A stretch of 64,000 nucleotides of DNA from Extensimonas soli (lineage in GTDB: Bacteria; Pseudomonadota; Gammaproteobacteria; Burkholderiales; Burkholderiaceae_C). The stretch's first letter is position 1. The number at the start of each line of letters is the position of its first letter. The stretch is from assembly GCF_029211265.1 (NCBI RefSeq), contig NZ_JARGEL010000013.1:1-64000 (forward strand), written 5' to 3'. This document shows, piece by piece, positions 38,976 to 47,800 of this stretch. Position numbers and translations under genes: made by a program. The notes beneath the pieces are model-generated. The model saw only the letters and a list, made by a program, of their open reading frames with translations, did not search any database and was not told the origin of the DNA.

Positions 38976-39329
38976 TCAAATCGTTTGCGTGGGGCGGTCG
39001 GAATTCAGTGCCGCGCCGAGGATTTCCTCGATCTTGAACTTGAGCTGGCGCGACTTTTCGTCCGCGGGGAACTGTATGCCCACGCCGGGCTTGCGGCTGC
39101 CGCTGGCGTTGGGCGGGTTGATCCAGGCCACGCGCCCCGCGATGGGGTAGCGCTGCGTGCCTTCGGGCAGCGTGAGCAGCACGTACACGTCGTCGCCCAG
39201 GCGGTATTCGCGCTCGGTGGGCACGAAGATGCCGCCCTCCTTGAAATAAGGGATGTAGGCGGCGTAGAGCGCGGCCTTTTCCTTGATGGCCAGCTGCATG
39301 ACGCTGGGGCGCGGGGTGGAGGTGGTCAT
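38976..39329 (-). CDS. PilZ domain protein
   Basis: A 117-residue PilZ protein resembling the PilZ encoded next to holB in many proteobacteria, which is needed for type IV pilus biogenesis. It contains [20 protein letters not shown] and [27 protein letters not shown]. The c-di-GMP-binding RxxxR motif is not seen at the N-terminus, as in PilZ proper, which does not bind the nucleotide. It is 28 bp after holB. Confidence 0.88.
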   Translation of the reverse strand: MTTSTPRPSVMQLAIKEKAALYAAYIPYFKEGGIFVPTEREYRLGDDVYVLLTLPEGTQRYPIAGRVAWINPPNASGSRKPGVGIQFPADEKSRQLKFKIEEILGAALNSDRPTQTI

Positions 39330-39357
39330 GGTGGGACGTGCGGGGACGTTGAAAAAA

Positions 39358-40380
39358 TCAGCGCCGTGAGTGTAGGACGGCCTGCGCCCCGGCCACAAGC
39401 GCTTCGAGCATGAGCCCGGCGTTGAAGGGGTGTTCTGCCGTGCGCGCCTCCTGCGCCAAGGTGCGCGCCCAGCGCGTGAGCGTGGCGAGCGGCGGTGCCT
39501 GCGCGGGCTGGGGCAGGTCGGCCGGCGCGAAGTAGCGCGGCGCGGCGCCCACGCGCACGGCCAGCAGGTCGTGGCAGAGCTTTTGCAGGCTGCCGACGGC
39601 CTGCGCGGGGGGCAGGCCCGCGAGCACACCGGCCTCGCCGCGTGCGAGCGCGCGCGGCAGCGCGGCCCAGTCCTGCGGCTTGAGGCCTGCGTGCGCGAGC
39701 GCCAGCGCATCTTCGGGGCGCTCGCCCGCGGCGCGCAGCAGGGACTGCGCGGTGTCGGCGGGCACGCCTTGCGCCTGTAGCCATTGCAGCGCGTCGGCCG
39801 TTTGCGGCCAGGCCATGGCGTGGCCCAGGCAGCGGCTGCGGATGGTGGGCAGCAGCTGGTGCGCGGCCTCGCTCGCGAGCACGAAGCGCGTGTCGCCCGG
39901 CGGCTCTTCGAGCGTCTTGAGCAGGGCGTTGGCCGTGACGGTGTTCATCTGCTCGGCCGGATAGACGAGCACGGCCTTGCCGCGCGAACGTGCGGCCGTG
40001 CGCTGGCTGAATTCGACCGTGTCGCGCATGGCTTCGACGCGGATTTCGCGGCTGGGCTTGCGCTTTTTTTCGTCGATGTCGGCCTGCGCCTTTTCGGGCA
40101 GAGGCCAGCCCAGCGCGAGCAGCGTGGTTTCGGGCATGAGCACGCACAGGTCGGCATGCGTGTGCACATCGATGGCATGGCAGCTCGCGCAGGTGCCGCA
40201 CGCGCCTTGCGCGCCCGGCGCGTCGCAGAGCCAGGTGCGCACCAGCTCGAGCGCGAGCGCCAACTGCCCCAGGCCCGAGGGGCCGTGCAGCAGCCAGGCG
40301 TGGCCGCGCTGGGCCAGCAGCTGCGCGCGCTGCGCGGCGATCCAGGGCGGGACGGCAGGGGCGGTGGTGACGGCACTCAT
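39358..40380 (-). CDS. holB: DNA polymerase III delta-prime subunit
   Basis: A 340-residue clamp-loader subunit. It has the AAA+ N-terminal region with [19 protein letters not shown] (a P-loop-like segment lacking the Lys, as in delta-prime), zinc cysteines in [14 protein letters not shown], then [31 protein letters not shown] and [10 protein letters not shown] with the sensor 1 pattern. It overlaps tmk by four bases. Confidence 0.92.
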   Translation of the reverse strand: MSAVTTAPAVPPWIAAQRAQLLAQRGHAWLLHGPSGLGQLALALELVRTWLCDAPGAQGACGTCASCHAIDVHTHADLCVLMPETTLLALGWPLPEKAQADIDEKKRKPSREIRVEAMRDTVEFSQRTAARSRGKAVLVYPAEQMNTVTANALLKTLEEPPGDTRFVLASEAAHQLLPTIRSRCLGHAMAWPQTADALQWLQAQGVPADTAQSLLRAAGERPEDALALAHAGLKPQDWAALPRALARGEAGVLAGLPPAQAVGSLQKLCHDLLAVRVGAAPRYFAPADLPQPAQAPPLATLTRWARTLAQEARTAEHPFNAGLMLEALVAGAQAVLHSRR

Positions 40381-41081
40381 GCGGCGTTCGAGGGCATGTG
40401 GGTTGGGCCGGTGGCAGGCGATCCGGCCGCCGGCGCGGGCAGCCAGCCGCGCTCGGCGAGCACCGCGCAGATTTGCTGCCACACCTGCGCGCGCTCCTGC
40501 GCGGCGTCCAGGCGCACAAAACGTTGCGTTGCGGCGGTCGCGCGCGCGGCGTAGCCCTGCGCCACGCGGCGGAAAAACTCCACGGGCTGCGCTTCGAAGC
40601 GGTCCGGCAGGCGCACACCGGCGAGGCGCTGCGCCGCGGTTTCGGGGGGCAGGTCGAACCAGAGCGTCAAGTCGGGTTCCAGCATCAAACCAGGCATTTG
40701 TGCAATGCCCGTCTGCACCATCAGCTCCAATTGCGCGAGCATTTCGAGGTCGAGGCCACGCCCCGCGCCCTGGTAGGCGAAGGTCGCGTCGGTGAAGCGG
40801 TCGCACAGCACCACGGCATCGCGCGCGAGCGCCGGGCCTATGACCTGCACGAGGTGGTCGCGGCGCGCGGCAAAGGCCAGCAGCGCCTCGGTCAGCGCGT
40901 CCATGGGCTCGGCGAGCAGCAGGGCGCGCAGTTTTTCCGCGAGCGGCGTGCCGCCGGGCTCGCGCGTGCACACCACCTCGCGCCCCTGCGCGCGCAAGGC
41001 CTGCGCAAGCGCCTCGATGTGCGAGGACTTGCCCGCGCCGTCTATGCCTTCGAAGCTGATGAACAAGCCGGGGCGTGCCAT
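40377..41081 (-). CDS. tmk: Thymidylate kinase
   Basis: Phosphorylates dTMP to dTDP. The 234-residue protein has the P-loop [37 protein letters not shown], the DR motif [22 protein letters not shown] and [14 protein letters not shown]. The start at 41081 is chosen because AAGGA lies five bases upstream; a further ATG at 41096 has none. The C-terminus is extended ([12 protein letters not shown]). It is coupled to holB by ATGA. Confidence 0.95.
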   Translation of the reverse strand: MARPGLFISFEGIDGAGKSSHIEALAQALRAQGREVVCTREPGGTPLAEKLRALLLAEPMDALTEALLAFAARRDHLVQVIGPALARDAVVLCDRFTDATFAYQGAGRGLDLEMLAQLELMVQTGIAQMPGLMLEPDLTLWFDLPPETAAQRLAGVRLPDRFEAQPVEFFRRVAQGYAARATAATQRFVRLDAAQERAQVWQQICAVLAERGWLPAPAAGSPATGPTHMPSNAA

Positions 41082-41148
41082 GGGAATCCTTGTCATGGAA
41101 GAAGGGTGGAGGGCGCGATCATCCCAAAATCCCGCAGCCTTGCCGCGT

Positions 41149-42147
41149 TCACTGCCCGCGCTGGAAGCGGCGCACGGCGCGCGCGTGCGCGTCGAGCGAC
41201 TCGCTGAACTCGCTGCTGCCGTCGCCGCGCGCGACGAAATACAGCGCGCGCGTGCGTTCGGGCTGCACCGCGGCGAGCAGCGCGGCCTTGCCCGGCATGG
41301 CGATGGGCGTGGGCGGCAGGCCGGGGCGCGTGTAGGTGTTCCAGGGGGTGTCGGCGAGCAGGTCGCGCCGGCGCAGGTTGCCGTCGAAGGCCGTGCCCAG
41401 GCCGTAGATCACGCTCGGGTCGGTCTGCAGCAGCATGCCCGCGCGCAGGCGGTTGACGAACACGCCCGCGATGCGTGCGCGGTCGGCGGCGATGCCGGTT
41501 TCTTTTTCGACCAGGCTCGCCAGAATCAGGGCCTCGTCAGGGCTACGTAACGGCAGATCGGGCGCGCGCAGCGCCCAGGCCGCGGCCAGTTGCCGGTCCA
41601 TGGCGTGCAGCGCGCGGCGCAGGATGGCGAGGTCGCTGCTGCCTTTGGCGTAGGTGTAGGTGTCGGGGAAAAAGCGCCCCTCGGGCGCGACGCCGGGGCG
41701 CCCCAGGTGCGCCATCAGCGCCTCGTCCGCCAGGCGGGCCGCATCGGGTTTGAGCTGCTCGGCCCGCGCGAGCGCTGCGCGCACCTGCCGGAAGTTCCAG
41801 CCTTCGACGAGCGTAAAGGCAAGCAGCGTCTCCTCTCCGCGCACCAGTTTTTGTAGCAGGCTGCGCGGCGTGGTACCGGGCGGGACTTCGTAGTTGCCGG
41901 CCTTGATGCGCCGGTCCTGCCCCGAGAGGCGAAACCAGGCATAGAGCAGCCGCGCATCGCTGCGCGCCCCTGCGGCCACGGCAAGGCGCGCGATCTCGCG
42001 CGGCGTGGTGCCAGGCTCTATCGCGAGCTCGAGCGTCTCGGGGCCGGGGTTCAGCGGCTGCTGCAGCCACCAGACGCTGGCCGCGCCCAAGGCGAGCAGC
42101 ACCAGCAAGGCGCCGGCAAACAGCCGGGTCAGCAGGCGTCGCAGCAT
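41149..42147 (-). CDS. mltG: Endolytic murein transglycosylase MltG
   Basis: A 332-residue inner-membrane protein that cuts nascent glycan strands. It has a single N-terminal membrane helix ([20 protein letters not shown]), a LysM-like region and the YceG domain with the catalytic Glu in [46 protein letters not shown]. The C-terminal [21 protein letters not shown] is also typical. It is upstream of tmk (67 bp) in the same direction and divergent from ygfZ, with only 48 bp between starts. Confidence 0.95.
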   Translation of the reverse strand: MLRRLLTRLFAGALLVLLALGAASVWWLQQPLNPGPETLELAIEPGTTPREIARLAVAAGARSDARLLYAWFRLSGQDRRIKAGNYEVPPGTTPRSLLQKLVRGEETLLAFTLVEGWNFRQVRAALARAEQLKPDAARLADEALMAHLGRPGVAPEGRFFPDTYTYAKGSSDLAILRRALHAMDRQLAAAWALRAPDLPLRSPDEALILASLVEKETGIAADRARIAGVFVNRLRAGMLLQTDPSVIYGLGTAFDGNLRRRDLLADTPWNTYTRPGLPPTPIAMPGKAALLAAVQPERTRALYFVARGDGSSEFSESLDAHARAVRRFQRGQ

Positions 42148-42195
42148 CGTGTGTGTCTTTGCGCAAGGAAAAAGAGCGGGGATGATAATGGAGCC

Positions 42196-43143
42196 ATGCC
42201 TACCGACTCCACTCCCCCCGATCCCTCCCAGCTGCTGCACGGCGTGGCGCCGATCGCGCACCTGGGCGTGTTGCGCGCGCAGGGCGAAGATGCTGCCGCC
42301 TTCCTGCATGCCCAGCTCACGCAGGATTTCGTGCAGCTCGATGCGCAGCACGCGCGCCTGGCGGCCTTCCTCTCCGCCAAGGGGCGCATGCAGGCGAGCT
42401 TCATCGGCCTCCAGCGCAGCGCCACCGAGGTGCTGCTGCTGTGCAGCCGCGACCTGCTCGCGCCCACGCTCAAGCGACTGTCCATGTTCGTGCTGCGCGC
42501 CAAGGTGCGCCTGAGCGATGCGACGGCGGAGTTTGCGCTCTACGGCCTCGCCGGCAGCGCTGTGGAAACCATAGCTGGTAGCGTAGGTCCCGCCTGGGCT
42601 AAGGCCGATTTTGGCTCTGAAAGCGTGGTGCATTTGTACCCCGCGCTGGGGCAGCCGCGCGCGCTCTGGGTCGGGCCCGCGGATGCGCCCGCGCCTGCCG
42701 GGCCGGCCTTGGACGCGGGCCTGTGGCTATGGAGCGAGGTGCGCAGCGGCGTTGCCACGCTGAGCGCGCCCGTGGTCGATCTGTTCGTGCCGCAGATGCT
42801 CAACTACGAATCTGTGGGCGGCGTGAACTTCCACAAAGGCTGCTACCCGGGCCAGGAGGTGGTGGCACGCAGCCAGTACCGCGGCACGCTCAAGCGTCGC
42901 GCCTACCTCGCGCACGCTGACGCGCCCATCGCCGTTGCCGCAGAAATTTTTGCTGCATCCGACCCCGAGCAGCCCTGCGGCACCGTGGTGCAGGTGGCGG
43001 CCGCGCCGGGCGGCGGCGTGGACGCGATCGTGTGCCTGCAAACCGCTGCGGCCGAGCAGCCGCTGCACGTGCCACAGCCTGAAGGGCAGCCCATGCCGCT
43101 GACTTTGCTGCCTTTGCCGTACCCGTTACTCGAAGAAGTGTGA
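42196..43143 (+). CDS. ygfZ: Folate-binding YgfZ/IbaG-type iron-sulphur repair protein
   Basis: A 315-residue aminomethyltransferase-fold protein that supports maturation or repair of some Fe-S enzymes. The signature KGCYPGQEVVARSQYRGTLKRR carries Cys216. The ATG at 42196 has GGAG just upstream. Residues about 125-142 (TIAGSVGPAWAKADFGSE) are encoded by an in-frame copy of the dispersed repeat found elsewhere in the window, an insertion in a loop before VVHLYPALG. The gene ends one base before the convergent thioesterase-GNAT gene. Confidence 0.93.
   Translation: MPTDSTPPDPSQLLHGVAPIAHLGVLRAQGEDAAAFLHAQLTQDFVQLDAQHARLAAFLSAKGRMQASFIGLQRSATEVLLLCSRDLLAPTLKRLSMFVLRAKVRLSDATAEFALYGLAGSAVETIAGSVGPAWAKADFGSESVVHLYPALGQPRALWVGPADAPAPAGPALDAGLWLWSEVRSGVATLSAPVVDLFVPQMLNYESVGGVNFHKGCYPGQEVVARSQYRGTLKRRAYLAHADAPIAVAAEIFAASDPEQPCGTVVQVAAAPGGGVDAIVCLQTAAAEQPLHVPQPEGQPMPLTLLPLPYPLLEEV
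42570..42621 (+). repeat. Dispersed repeat, copy 5, in frame inside ygfZ
   Basis: ATAGCTGGTAGCGTAGGTCC, then TGGGCTAAGGCCGATTTTGG. It shares AGCTG, AGCG, AGGT and GGGCTA-AGGCC in order with copy 7 inside acnA and follows the plan of the intergenic copies. It contains no stop codon in the ygfZ frame. Confidence 0.6.
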
Positions 43144-43144
43144 T

Positions 43145-44002
43145 TCACAAGGCGCGCTGCATGGTCACGTGCGCGATGCCTGCTTCTTCATACGGCGCGC
43201 CTACGGGCTCGAAACCCGCGCGGCGGTAAAAGCCCTCGGCGCTGCACTGCGCGTGCAGCTGCGCCAGGCGGTCGCCGCGGGCGCGTGCCGCGGCCAGCAG
43301 CGCCTCGAGAATCCTGCGTCCCCATTGCTGGCCGCGCACCGAGTGCTCCACGGCCATGCGGCCTATGCGCGCCACGCCGGGCGACTCTTGCGTGAGCCGG
43401 CCCGTGGCCACGGGCATGCCGAGCCGGTTGTAGGCGACCGCGTGCAAGGCCGTGGGGTCGAAGGCGTCGGCGTCTTCCTCGGCAGGGATGCCCTGCTCGC
43501 GCACGAACACGGCCATGCGCAGCTGCGTGGCGTCGCGCCCCAGCGTGTTCCAGTCGCCGGTGCGCACCTCCACCATTTCGGCGCCGGCCTCGTAGTCGGC
43601 AAAAATGTCGCGCAGCGCAGTGGGGATGGGGCGCGAAGTCTGCGTCTGGAGGTCCGAAAACACGTACACGATCTCGCCCGAGATCAGCAGCTTGCCGTCG
43701 CGGAAGATGGCGGCGATGAAGCGGCACGAGGAATTGCCCAGGTGCGCGCAGCGCATGCCGACTTGCAGCGCATCGTCCACGCGCGCCGGGGCGTGGTATT
43801 CGAGCGTGGCTTTTTTCACCACCATTTCGCCGCCCAGCACCCGCATGGCGGCCTCATAGGGCAGCGCGACGGCGCGCCAGTATTCGGACATGGCCGTGTC
43901 GATGTAGGTCAGGTAGTGGCCGTTGAAGACGATTTTTTGCATGTCCACCTCGGCCCAGCGCACGCGCAGGCGCAGCAGGCAGCGGAAGTCTTTGCAGTGC
44001 AT
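43145..44002 (-). CDS. Fusion of hot-dog thioesterase and GNAT acetyltransferase
   Basis: A 285-residue two-domain protein. Residues about 8-138 are a 4HBT-type acyl-CoA thioesterase (LRVRWAEVDMQKIVFNGHYLTYIDTAMSEYW, with the Asp and the HY pair of the family). Residues about 145-285 are a GNAT domain (LRMAVFVREQGIPAEEDADAFD, ATGRLTQESPGVARIGRMAVEHSVRGQQWGRRILEALL). The two activities are usually separate proteins. The substrates are unknown; coupling release of an acyl-CoA with acetyl transfer can only be guessed. It ends adjacent to ygfZ and starts three bases after the esterase gene stop. Confidence 0.88.
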   Translation of the reverse strand: MHCKDFRCLLRLRVRWAEVDMQKIVFNGHYLTYIDTAMSEYWRAVALPYEAAMRVLGGEMVVKKATLEYHAPARVDDALQVGMRCAHLGNSSCRFIAAIFRDGKLLISGEIVYVFSDLQTQTSRPIPTALRDIFADYEAGAEMVEVRTGDWNTLGRDATQLRMAVFVREQGIPAEEDADAFDPTALHAVAYNRLGMPVATGRLTQESPGVARIGRMAVEHSVRGQQWGRRILEALLAAARARGDRLAQLHAQCSAEGFYRRAGFEPVGAPYEEAGIAHVTMQRAL

Positions 44003-44004
44003 GC

Positions 44005-45018
44005 TCAGTTCCCCTCGAAGGCGCGGTGCAGGGCGCGCGCCGCATCCGCGTGGGCCTGGCGCGCCTCGGGCAGCACGCGGCCCATTTTGATGAATTCGTG
44101 CGTCACGCCGCGGTAGATTTCGAGCTCCACGGGCACGCCCGCGGCACGCAGCTTGTCCGCGTAGTCTATGCCTTCATCGACGAGCGGGTCGCACTCGGCC
44201 AGGCCGATCCAGGCCGGCGCCACGCCCTCCACGTCGGGCGCGAGCAGGGGCGCAAAGCGCCAGTCCGTGCGCTGCTCGGGGCTGCGCACGTAGTGGGCGA
44301 AGAACCATTCGATCGCCGGCGCCTCGAGCACCAGCCCCTGCGCGTAGCGGCGGTGCGAGGGCGTGTCCTGGTGCGCCGTGCAGCCGGGGTAGATCAGCAA
44401 TTGCAGCGCAAGCGGCAGACCCGCGTCACGCGCGAGGATGGCGTTCACGGCCGCGAGCGTGCCGCCCGCGCTGTCGCCGCCCACGGCCAGGCGCGCGGGG
44501 TCGGCGCCGAGTGTGTGCGCATGCTGCGCGAGCCAGGCCAGCGCGTCCCAGGCGTCGTGCGTGGCGGTGGGAAAGGGGTGCTCGGGCGCGAGGCGGTAGT
44601 CCAGCGACACCACCATGCAGGGCGTGCGCCGCGCCAGCTCGCGGCACAGGATGTCGTGCGTGGCGATGCTGCCTATGGTGAAGCCGCCGCCGTGCAGGTA
44701 CAGCAGCAGCGGTAGTGCTGGAGCCTCTGCGCGGGTGCCGGGCGCATAAAGCCGCGCGGGCAGCGCGCAGCCGTCGCGCGCGGGGATGTGCAGGTCTTGC
44801 ACGCGCGGCAGGGGTGCGCGCGGCACTTCGAGCACCTCGGCGCCGGCAGCGTAAGCGGCGCGGGCCGCCTGCGGCGAGAGGCTGTGCAGCGCGGGCCGCC
44901 CGGCGCGCGCCATGCGCTCGAGCACGCCGCGCATCTGCGGCGTGAGTTGCGCGCGGTGCAGGTGGTAGGCGGCGTGCGCGTCGGGGTGGGGCATGGTGTT
45001 GGGGGCGCTGGCTGGCAT
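44005..45018 (-). CDS. Alpha/beta hydrolase (hormone-sensitive-lipase type)
   Basis: A 337-residue esterase. It has the oxyanion motif YLHGGGFTIGS, the nucleophile in AVGGDSAGGTLAAVNA, the catalytic Asp in AECDPLVDEGIDYADKL and His in GVTHEFIKMGRVLPEA. No signal peptide is seen, so it is probably cytoplasmic. The ATG at 45018 has GAGG eight bases upstream; ATG at 44994 is an alternative. It is immediately followed by the thioesterase-GNAT gene and lies behind the exported hydratase-like gene, so the three may be co-transcribed. Confidence 0.9.
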   Translation of the reverse strand: MPASAPNTMPHPDAHAAYHLHRAQLTPQMRGVLERMARAGRPALHSLSPQAARAAYAAGAEVLEVPRAPLPRVQDLHIPARDGCALPARLYAPGTRAEAPALPLLLYLHGGGFTIGSIATHDILCRELARRTPCMVVSLDYRLAPEHPFPTATHDAWDALAWLAQHAHTLGADPARLAVGGDSAGGTLAAVNAILARDAGLPLALQLLIYPGCTAHQDTPSHRRYAQGLVLEAPAIEWFFAHYVRSPEQRTDWRFAPLLAPDVEGVAPAWIGLAECDPLVDEGIDYADKLRAAGVPVELEIYRGVTHEFIKMGRVLPEARQAHADAARALHRAFEGN

Positions 45019-45071
45019 GGACTTGGCCTCACGGGACGGCGTGGAGGCTGGTCGTAGTTTGGCTATTTGGG

Positions 45072-45950
45072 CTATTGGGGCGCTTTGAACTGCACGCGCA
45101 CGGGGCCGGCGCCGCTGAGGCCCTCGTAGCGCACCGTCACGGCCAGCCCTGACTTGGGCGGCTGCAGCGCCGAGAACGAGCCGAGGCTGACCAGGTCGCC
45201 CGGCTGCAGCGCCAGCCCTTCCTGCGCGAGCGCCTGCGCCAGCCACACCACGGCATTCAGCGGATGGCCCAGAATGTCACTGCCTTTTCCGCCGCCAATG
45301 CTCTTTCCATCTGCGTCAGCCACTATCACTTTCATATCGCGCAGGGCGTCGAGCAGCGCGTAGCGCTCGGCGCGGTAGGCGGGCACGGGCAGAGCTGTGC
45401 CGGCCACGCCCATGCGCGCGCCGGCGTTGATCGCCGCCACGCCCGCGCCGTCGAGCCGGGGCGGCGCTTGCACGAGCAGATCCGGCAGCTCGATGAACGG
45501 AATCACCTGGTCTATGGCTTGCAGCACTTCCATGGGCGTTTTGGCCTGGTTCACGGCGCTGCTGCGCACGCGCACCAGCATGTCGGCCTCGAACAGCGGC
45601 CGCGCGCCGAAGGTGGTTTCCACCGTAGCACCGTTGGGCAGCACCATGCCTTCGTAGAGCTTGCCCCAGACCGGCTGCCGGGTGCCAAAGCGCTGCTGCA
45701 CCGCGGGGTTCGTGAGGGCGGCTTTGTAGCCGATCACCTTGCCCAGGTGCTTTTCGAGTTGCGCATTGAACTTGGCGCGCGTGCAGGCGGCATCGGCTTC
45801 GGACAGCTTTTCGGGGTTGGGCGCAGGCGTCTTGGCGAGGTAGTGGGCCGTGAGCTCTGCCACCTGCGCGTCGCTCAGGCATTCGGCCTGCGCACCTGTC
45901 GCGCAGGCGACGGCCAAGGCGAGGGCAATGAGGGTTTGTCGGGTACGCAT
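45072..45950 (-). CDS. Exported 2-keto-4-pentenoate-hydratase-like protein
   Basis: A 292-residue protein of the FAH/MhpD fold. The body carries PVWGKLYEGMVLPNGATVETTFGARPLFEADMLVRVRSS, FIELPDLLV, SDILGHPLNAVVWLAQALAQEGLALQPGDLVSLGSFS, which matches hydratases and decarboxylases of the catechol meta-cleavage pathways. The N-terminus is a clear signal peptide (MRTRQTLIALALAVACATGAQA, cleavage before ECLSD), and extra cysteines (C28, C60 area) could form a disulphide. A periplasmic member is unusual since the known enzymes are cytoplasmic. It is divergent from the Fe-ADH gene. Confidence 0.85.
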   Translation of the reverse strand: MRTRQTLIALALAVACATGAQAECLSDAQVAELTAHYLAKTPAPNPEKLSEADAACTRAKFNAQLEKHLGKVIGYKAALTNPAVQQRFGTRQPVWGKLYEGMVLPNGATVETTFGARPLFEADMLVRVRSSAVNQAKTPMEVLQAIDQVIPFIELPDLLVQAPPRLDGAGVAAINAGARMGVAGTALPVPAYRAERYALLDALRDMKVIVADADGKSIGGGKGSDILGHPLNAVVWLAQALAQEGLALQPGDLVSLGSFSALQPPKSGLAVTVRYEGLSGAGPVRVQFKAPQ

Positions 45951-46045
45951 GGGTGTCTCCTGGTTGTAAAGTGAATAAAAAAAGCCGTGCGGGCCGATGC
46001 AATCCGGCGCGCACTTTCGTTCATCGGCATTTTGCACTTGGCACC

Positions 46046-47194
46046 ATGGCTTTCATCCACTACGTCACCCAGATTCAATTCGACTTCGGCGCCGTGCGGC
46101 TGCTGCCGCAGGAGTGCGCGCGCGTGGGCATCACGCGCCCGCTCGTGGTCACGGACGCTGGCGTGCGCGCCGCCGGCGTGCTGGACAAGGCCCTGGCGGC
46201 GCTGCAGGCTCCGCAGGGCGGCCTGCCCGTCACGGTGTTCGACCAGACGCCCTCCAACCCCACCGAGGCCGCCGTGCGCGTGGCCGTGCAGCTGTACCAC
46301 GCGCACCAGTGCGACGGCCTGATCGCCGTGGGCGGCGGCTCGGCGATCGACTGCGCCAAGGGCATCGCCATCGCCGCCACGCACCCGGGGCCGCTGGTGC
46401 ACTACGCCACCATCGAGGGCGGCTCGCCGCGCATCACCGACCAGGTGGCACCCGTGATCGCCGTGCCCACCACGAGCGGCACGGGCAGCGAGGTGGCGCG
46501 CGGCGCCATCCTCATCGTCGAAGACCAGCGCAAGCTCGGTTTCCACTCGTGGCACCTGGTGCCGCGTGCGGCGATCTGCGACCCCGAGCTCACGCTGGGC
46601 CTGCCGCCGGGCCTCACGGCGGCCACGGGCATGGACGCGATCGCGCATTGCATGGAAACCTTCATGTCGGCGGCCTTCAACCCGCCCGCCGACGGCATCG
46701 CGCTCGACGGCCTCGCGCGCGGCTGGGCGCACATCGAAACCGCCACACGTGATGGCCAGAACCGCACCGCGCGCTTGCAAATGATGAGCGCGAGCATGCA
46801 AGGCGCGCTCGCTTTCCAAAAGGGCCTGGGCTGCGTGCATTCGCTGAGCCACAGCCTCGGCGGCCTGAGCCCGCACCTGCACCACGGCACGCTGAATGCG
46901 CTGTTCCTGCCCGCCGTGCTCGCATTCAACGCCGCGAGCCCCAGCGTGCAGCAGGAGCGGCGCATGGAGCGCATGGCGCAGGCCATGGGCCTGGCGAGCG
47001 CGGGTGACATCCCCGCCGCGCTGCGTGACATGAATGCGCGCCTTGGGCTGCCCACCGGGCTCGCGGCCCTGGGCGTGAAGCCCGCGCAGTTCGACGCCGT
47101 GATCCGCGGCGCGCTCGCCGACCACTGCCACCAGACCAACCCGCGCCTTGCCACCGCCGACGACTACCGCGCTATGCTGCAGGCTTCCATGTAA
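46046..47194 (+). CDS. Iron-containing alcohol dehydrogenase family protein
   Basis: A 382-residue type III dehydrogenase. It has the NAD-binding LIAVGGGSAIDCAKGIAI, PTTSGTGSEVARGAIL, and metal-ligand segments ATGMDAIAHCMETF, VHSLSHSLGGL and HHGTLNALFLPAVL. The family covers alcohol dehydrogenases and maleylacetate reductases; this sequence retains the ADH-type Asp/His ligands, but the substrate is open. The ATG at 46046 matches the family start (AFIHYVTQIQFDFGAV). It opens a plus-strand run with MaoC, CoA ligase and a small unknown protein. Confidence 0.9.
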   Translation: MAFIHYVTQIQFDFGAVRLLPQECARVGITRPLVVTDAGVRAAGVLDKALAALQAPQGGLPVTVFDQTPSNPTEAAVRVAVQLYHAHQCDGLIAVGGGSAIDCAKGIAIAATHPGPLVHYATIEGGSPRITDQVAPVIAVPTTSGTGSEVARGAILIVEDQRKLGFHSWHLVPRAAICDPELTLGLPPGLTAATGMDAIAHCMETFMSAAFNPPADGIALDGLARGWAHIETATRDGQNRTARLQMMSASMQGALAFQKGLGCVHSLSHSLGGLSPHLHHGTLNALFLPAVLAFNAASPSVQQERRMERMAQAMGLASAGDIPAALRDMNARLGLPTGLAALGVKPAQFDAVIRGALADHCHQTNPRLATADDYRAMLQASM

Positions 47195-47211
47195 AAAAAG
47201 CAAAAGGAGAC

Positions 47212-47739
47212 ATGATGAACCCAGCCCCAGCAACCCCAGCAACCCCAGCAACCCCAGCCCCCGCGCCCACCGGTCCTGACCGCGCGCTGCCGCAACTCGG
47301 GCGCGGCTTTTTCTGGCAAGACCTGCAGGTCGGCCAGCGCCTGCGCACCTTCCGCCGCACCGTCACCGAAACCGATCTGGTGAACTTCATCAGCACCAGC
47401 GGCATGCTCGAAGTCATCTTCATCGACACCACCTACGAAGGCGGCGCCATATCGGGCCGGCCCGTGCCCGCGGCGCTCACCTATGTGTTGATCGAGGGTT
47501 TTCTCGCGCAGACCATGATCCAGGGCACGGGGCTCGCGCTGCTCGAAATGCAGCAAAAAATCCTCGCGCCGGTCTGCGTGGGCGACAGCATCGAAGCCGT
47601 GGTCGAGGTTACGGGCATCCGCCCAACCTCACGCAGCGGCCGCGCCGTGGTGACTTCGCGCATCGACGTGTTCAACCAGCATGGCACGCAGGTCATGAGC
47701 TATACCGCCACGCGCCTGCTCGCCGGGCGCAGCGACTGA
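47212..47739 (+). CDS. MaoC-like hot-dog dehydratase
   Basis: A 175-residue hot-dog protein with FFWQDLQVGQRLRTFRRTVTETDLVNFIS and GRPVPAALTYVLIEGFLAQTMIQGTGLALLEMQQKIL, like acyl-CoA dehydratases of the MaoC type. The typical catalytic D-H dyad (DxNPxH) is altered, with TYEGG in that region, so activity is uncertain. The N-terminus PAPATPATPATPAPAPTG comes from a 9-bp tandem repeat (CCCAGCAAC). AGGAG precedes the start, with two adjacent ATGs. It lies 17 bp after the ADH gene. Confidence 0.8.
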   Translation: MMNPAPATPATPATPAPAPTGPDRALPQLGRGFFWQDLQVGQRLRTFRRTVTETDLVNFISTSGMLEVIFIDTTYEGGAISGRPVPAALTYVLIEGFLAQTMIQGTGLALLEMQQKILAPVCVGDSIEAVVEVTGIRPTSRSGRAVVTSRIDVFNQHGTQVMSYTATRLLAGRSD

Positions 47740-47800
47740 ATGCCTGTTGCGTGGAGTGCCGAATTTTCTTCAATGCAAAAAATCATCAAAGGAGACGACT

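Noticed and set aside
45953-46045. Extended start for the Fe-ADH gene
   Set aside because: The frame is open but the extra residues (KVNKKSRAGRCNPAR and so on) overlap the divergent gene's upstream region and do not resemble the family.
47212-47290. Phase-variable repeat at the start of the MaoC-like gene
   Set aside because: The CCCAGCAAC unit is 9 bp, so gain or loss keeps the frame. It would only change the length of a Pro/Ala/Thr tail.
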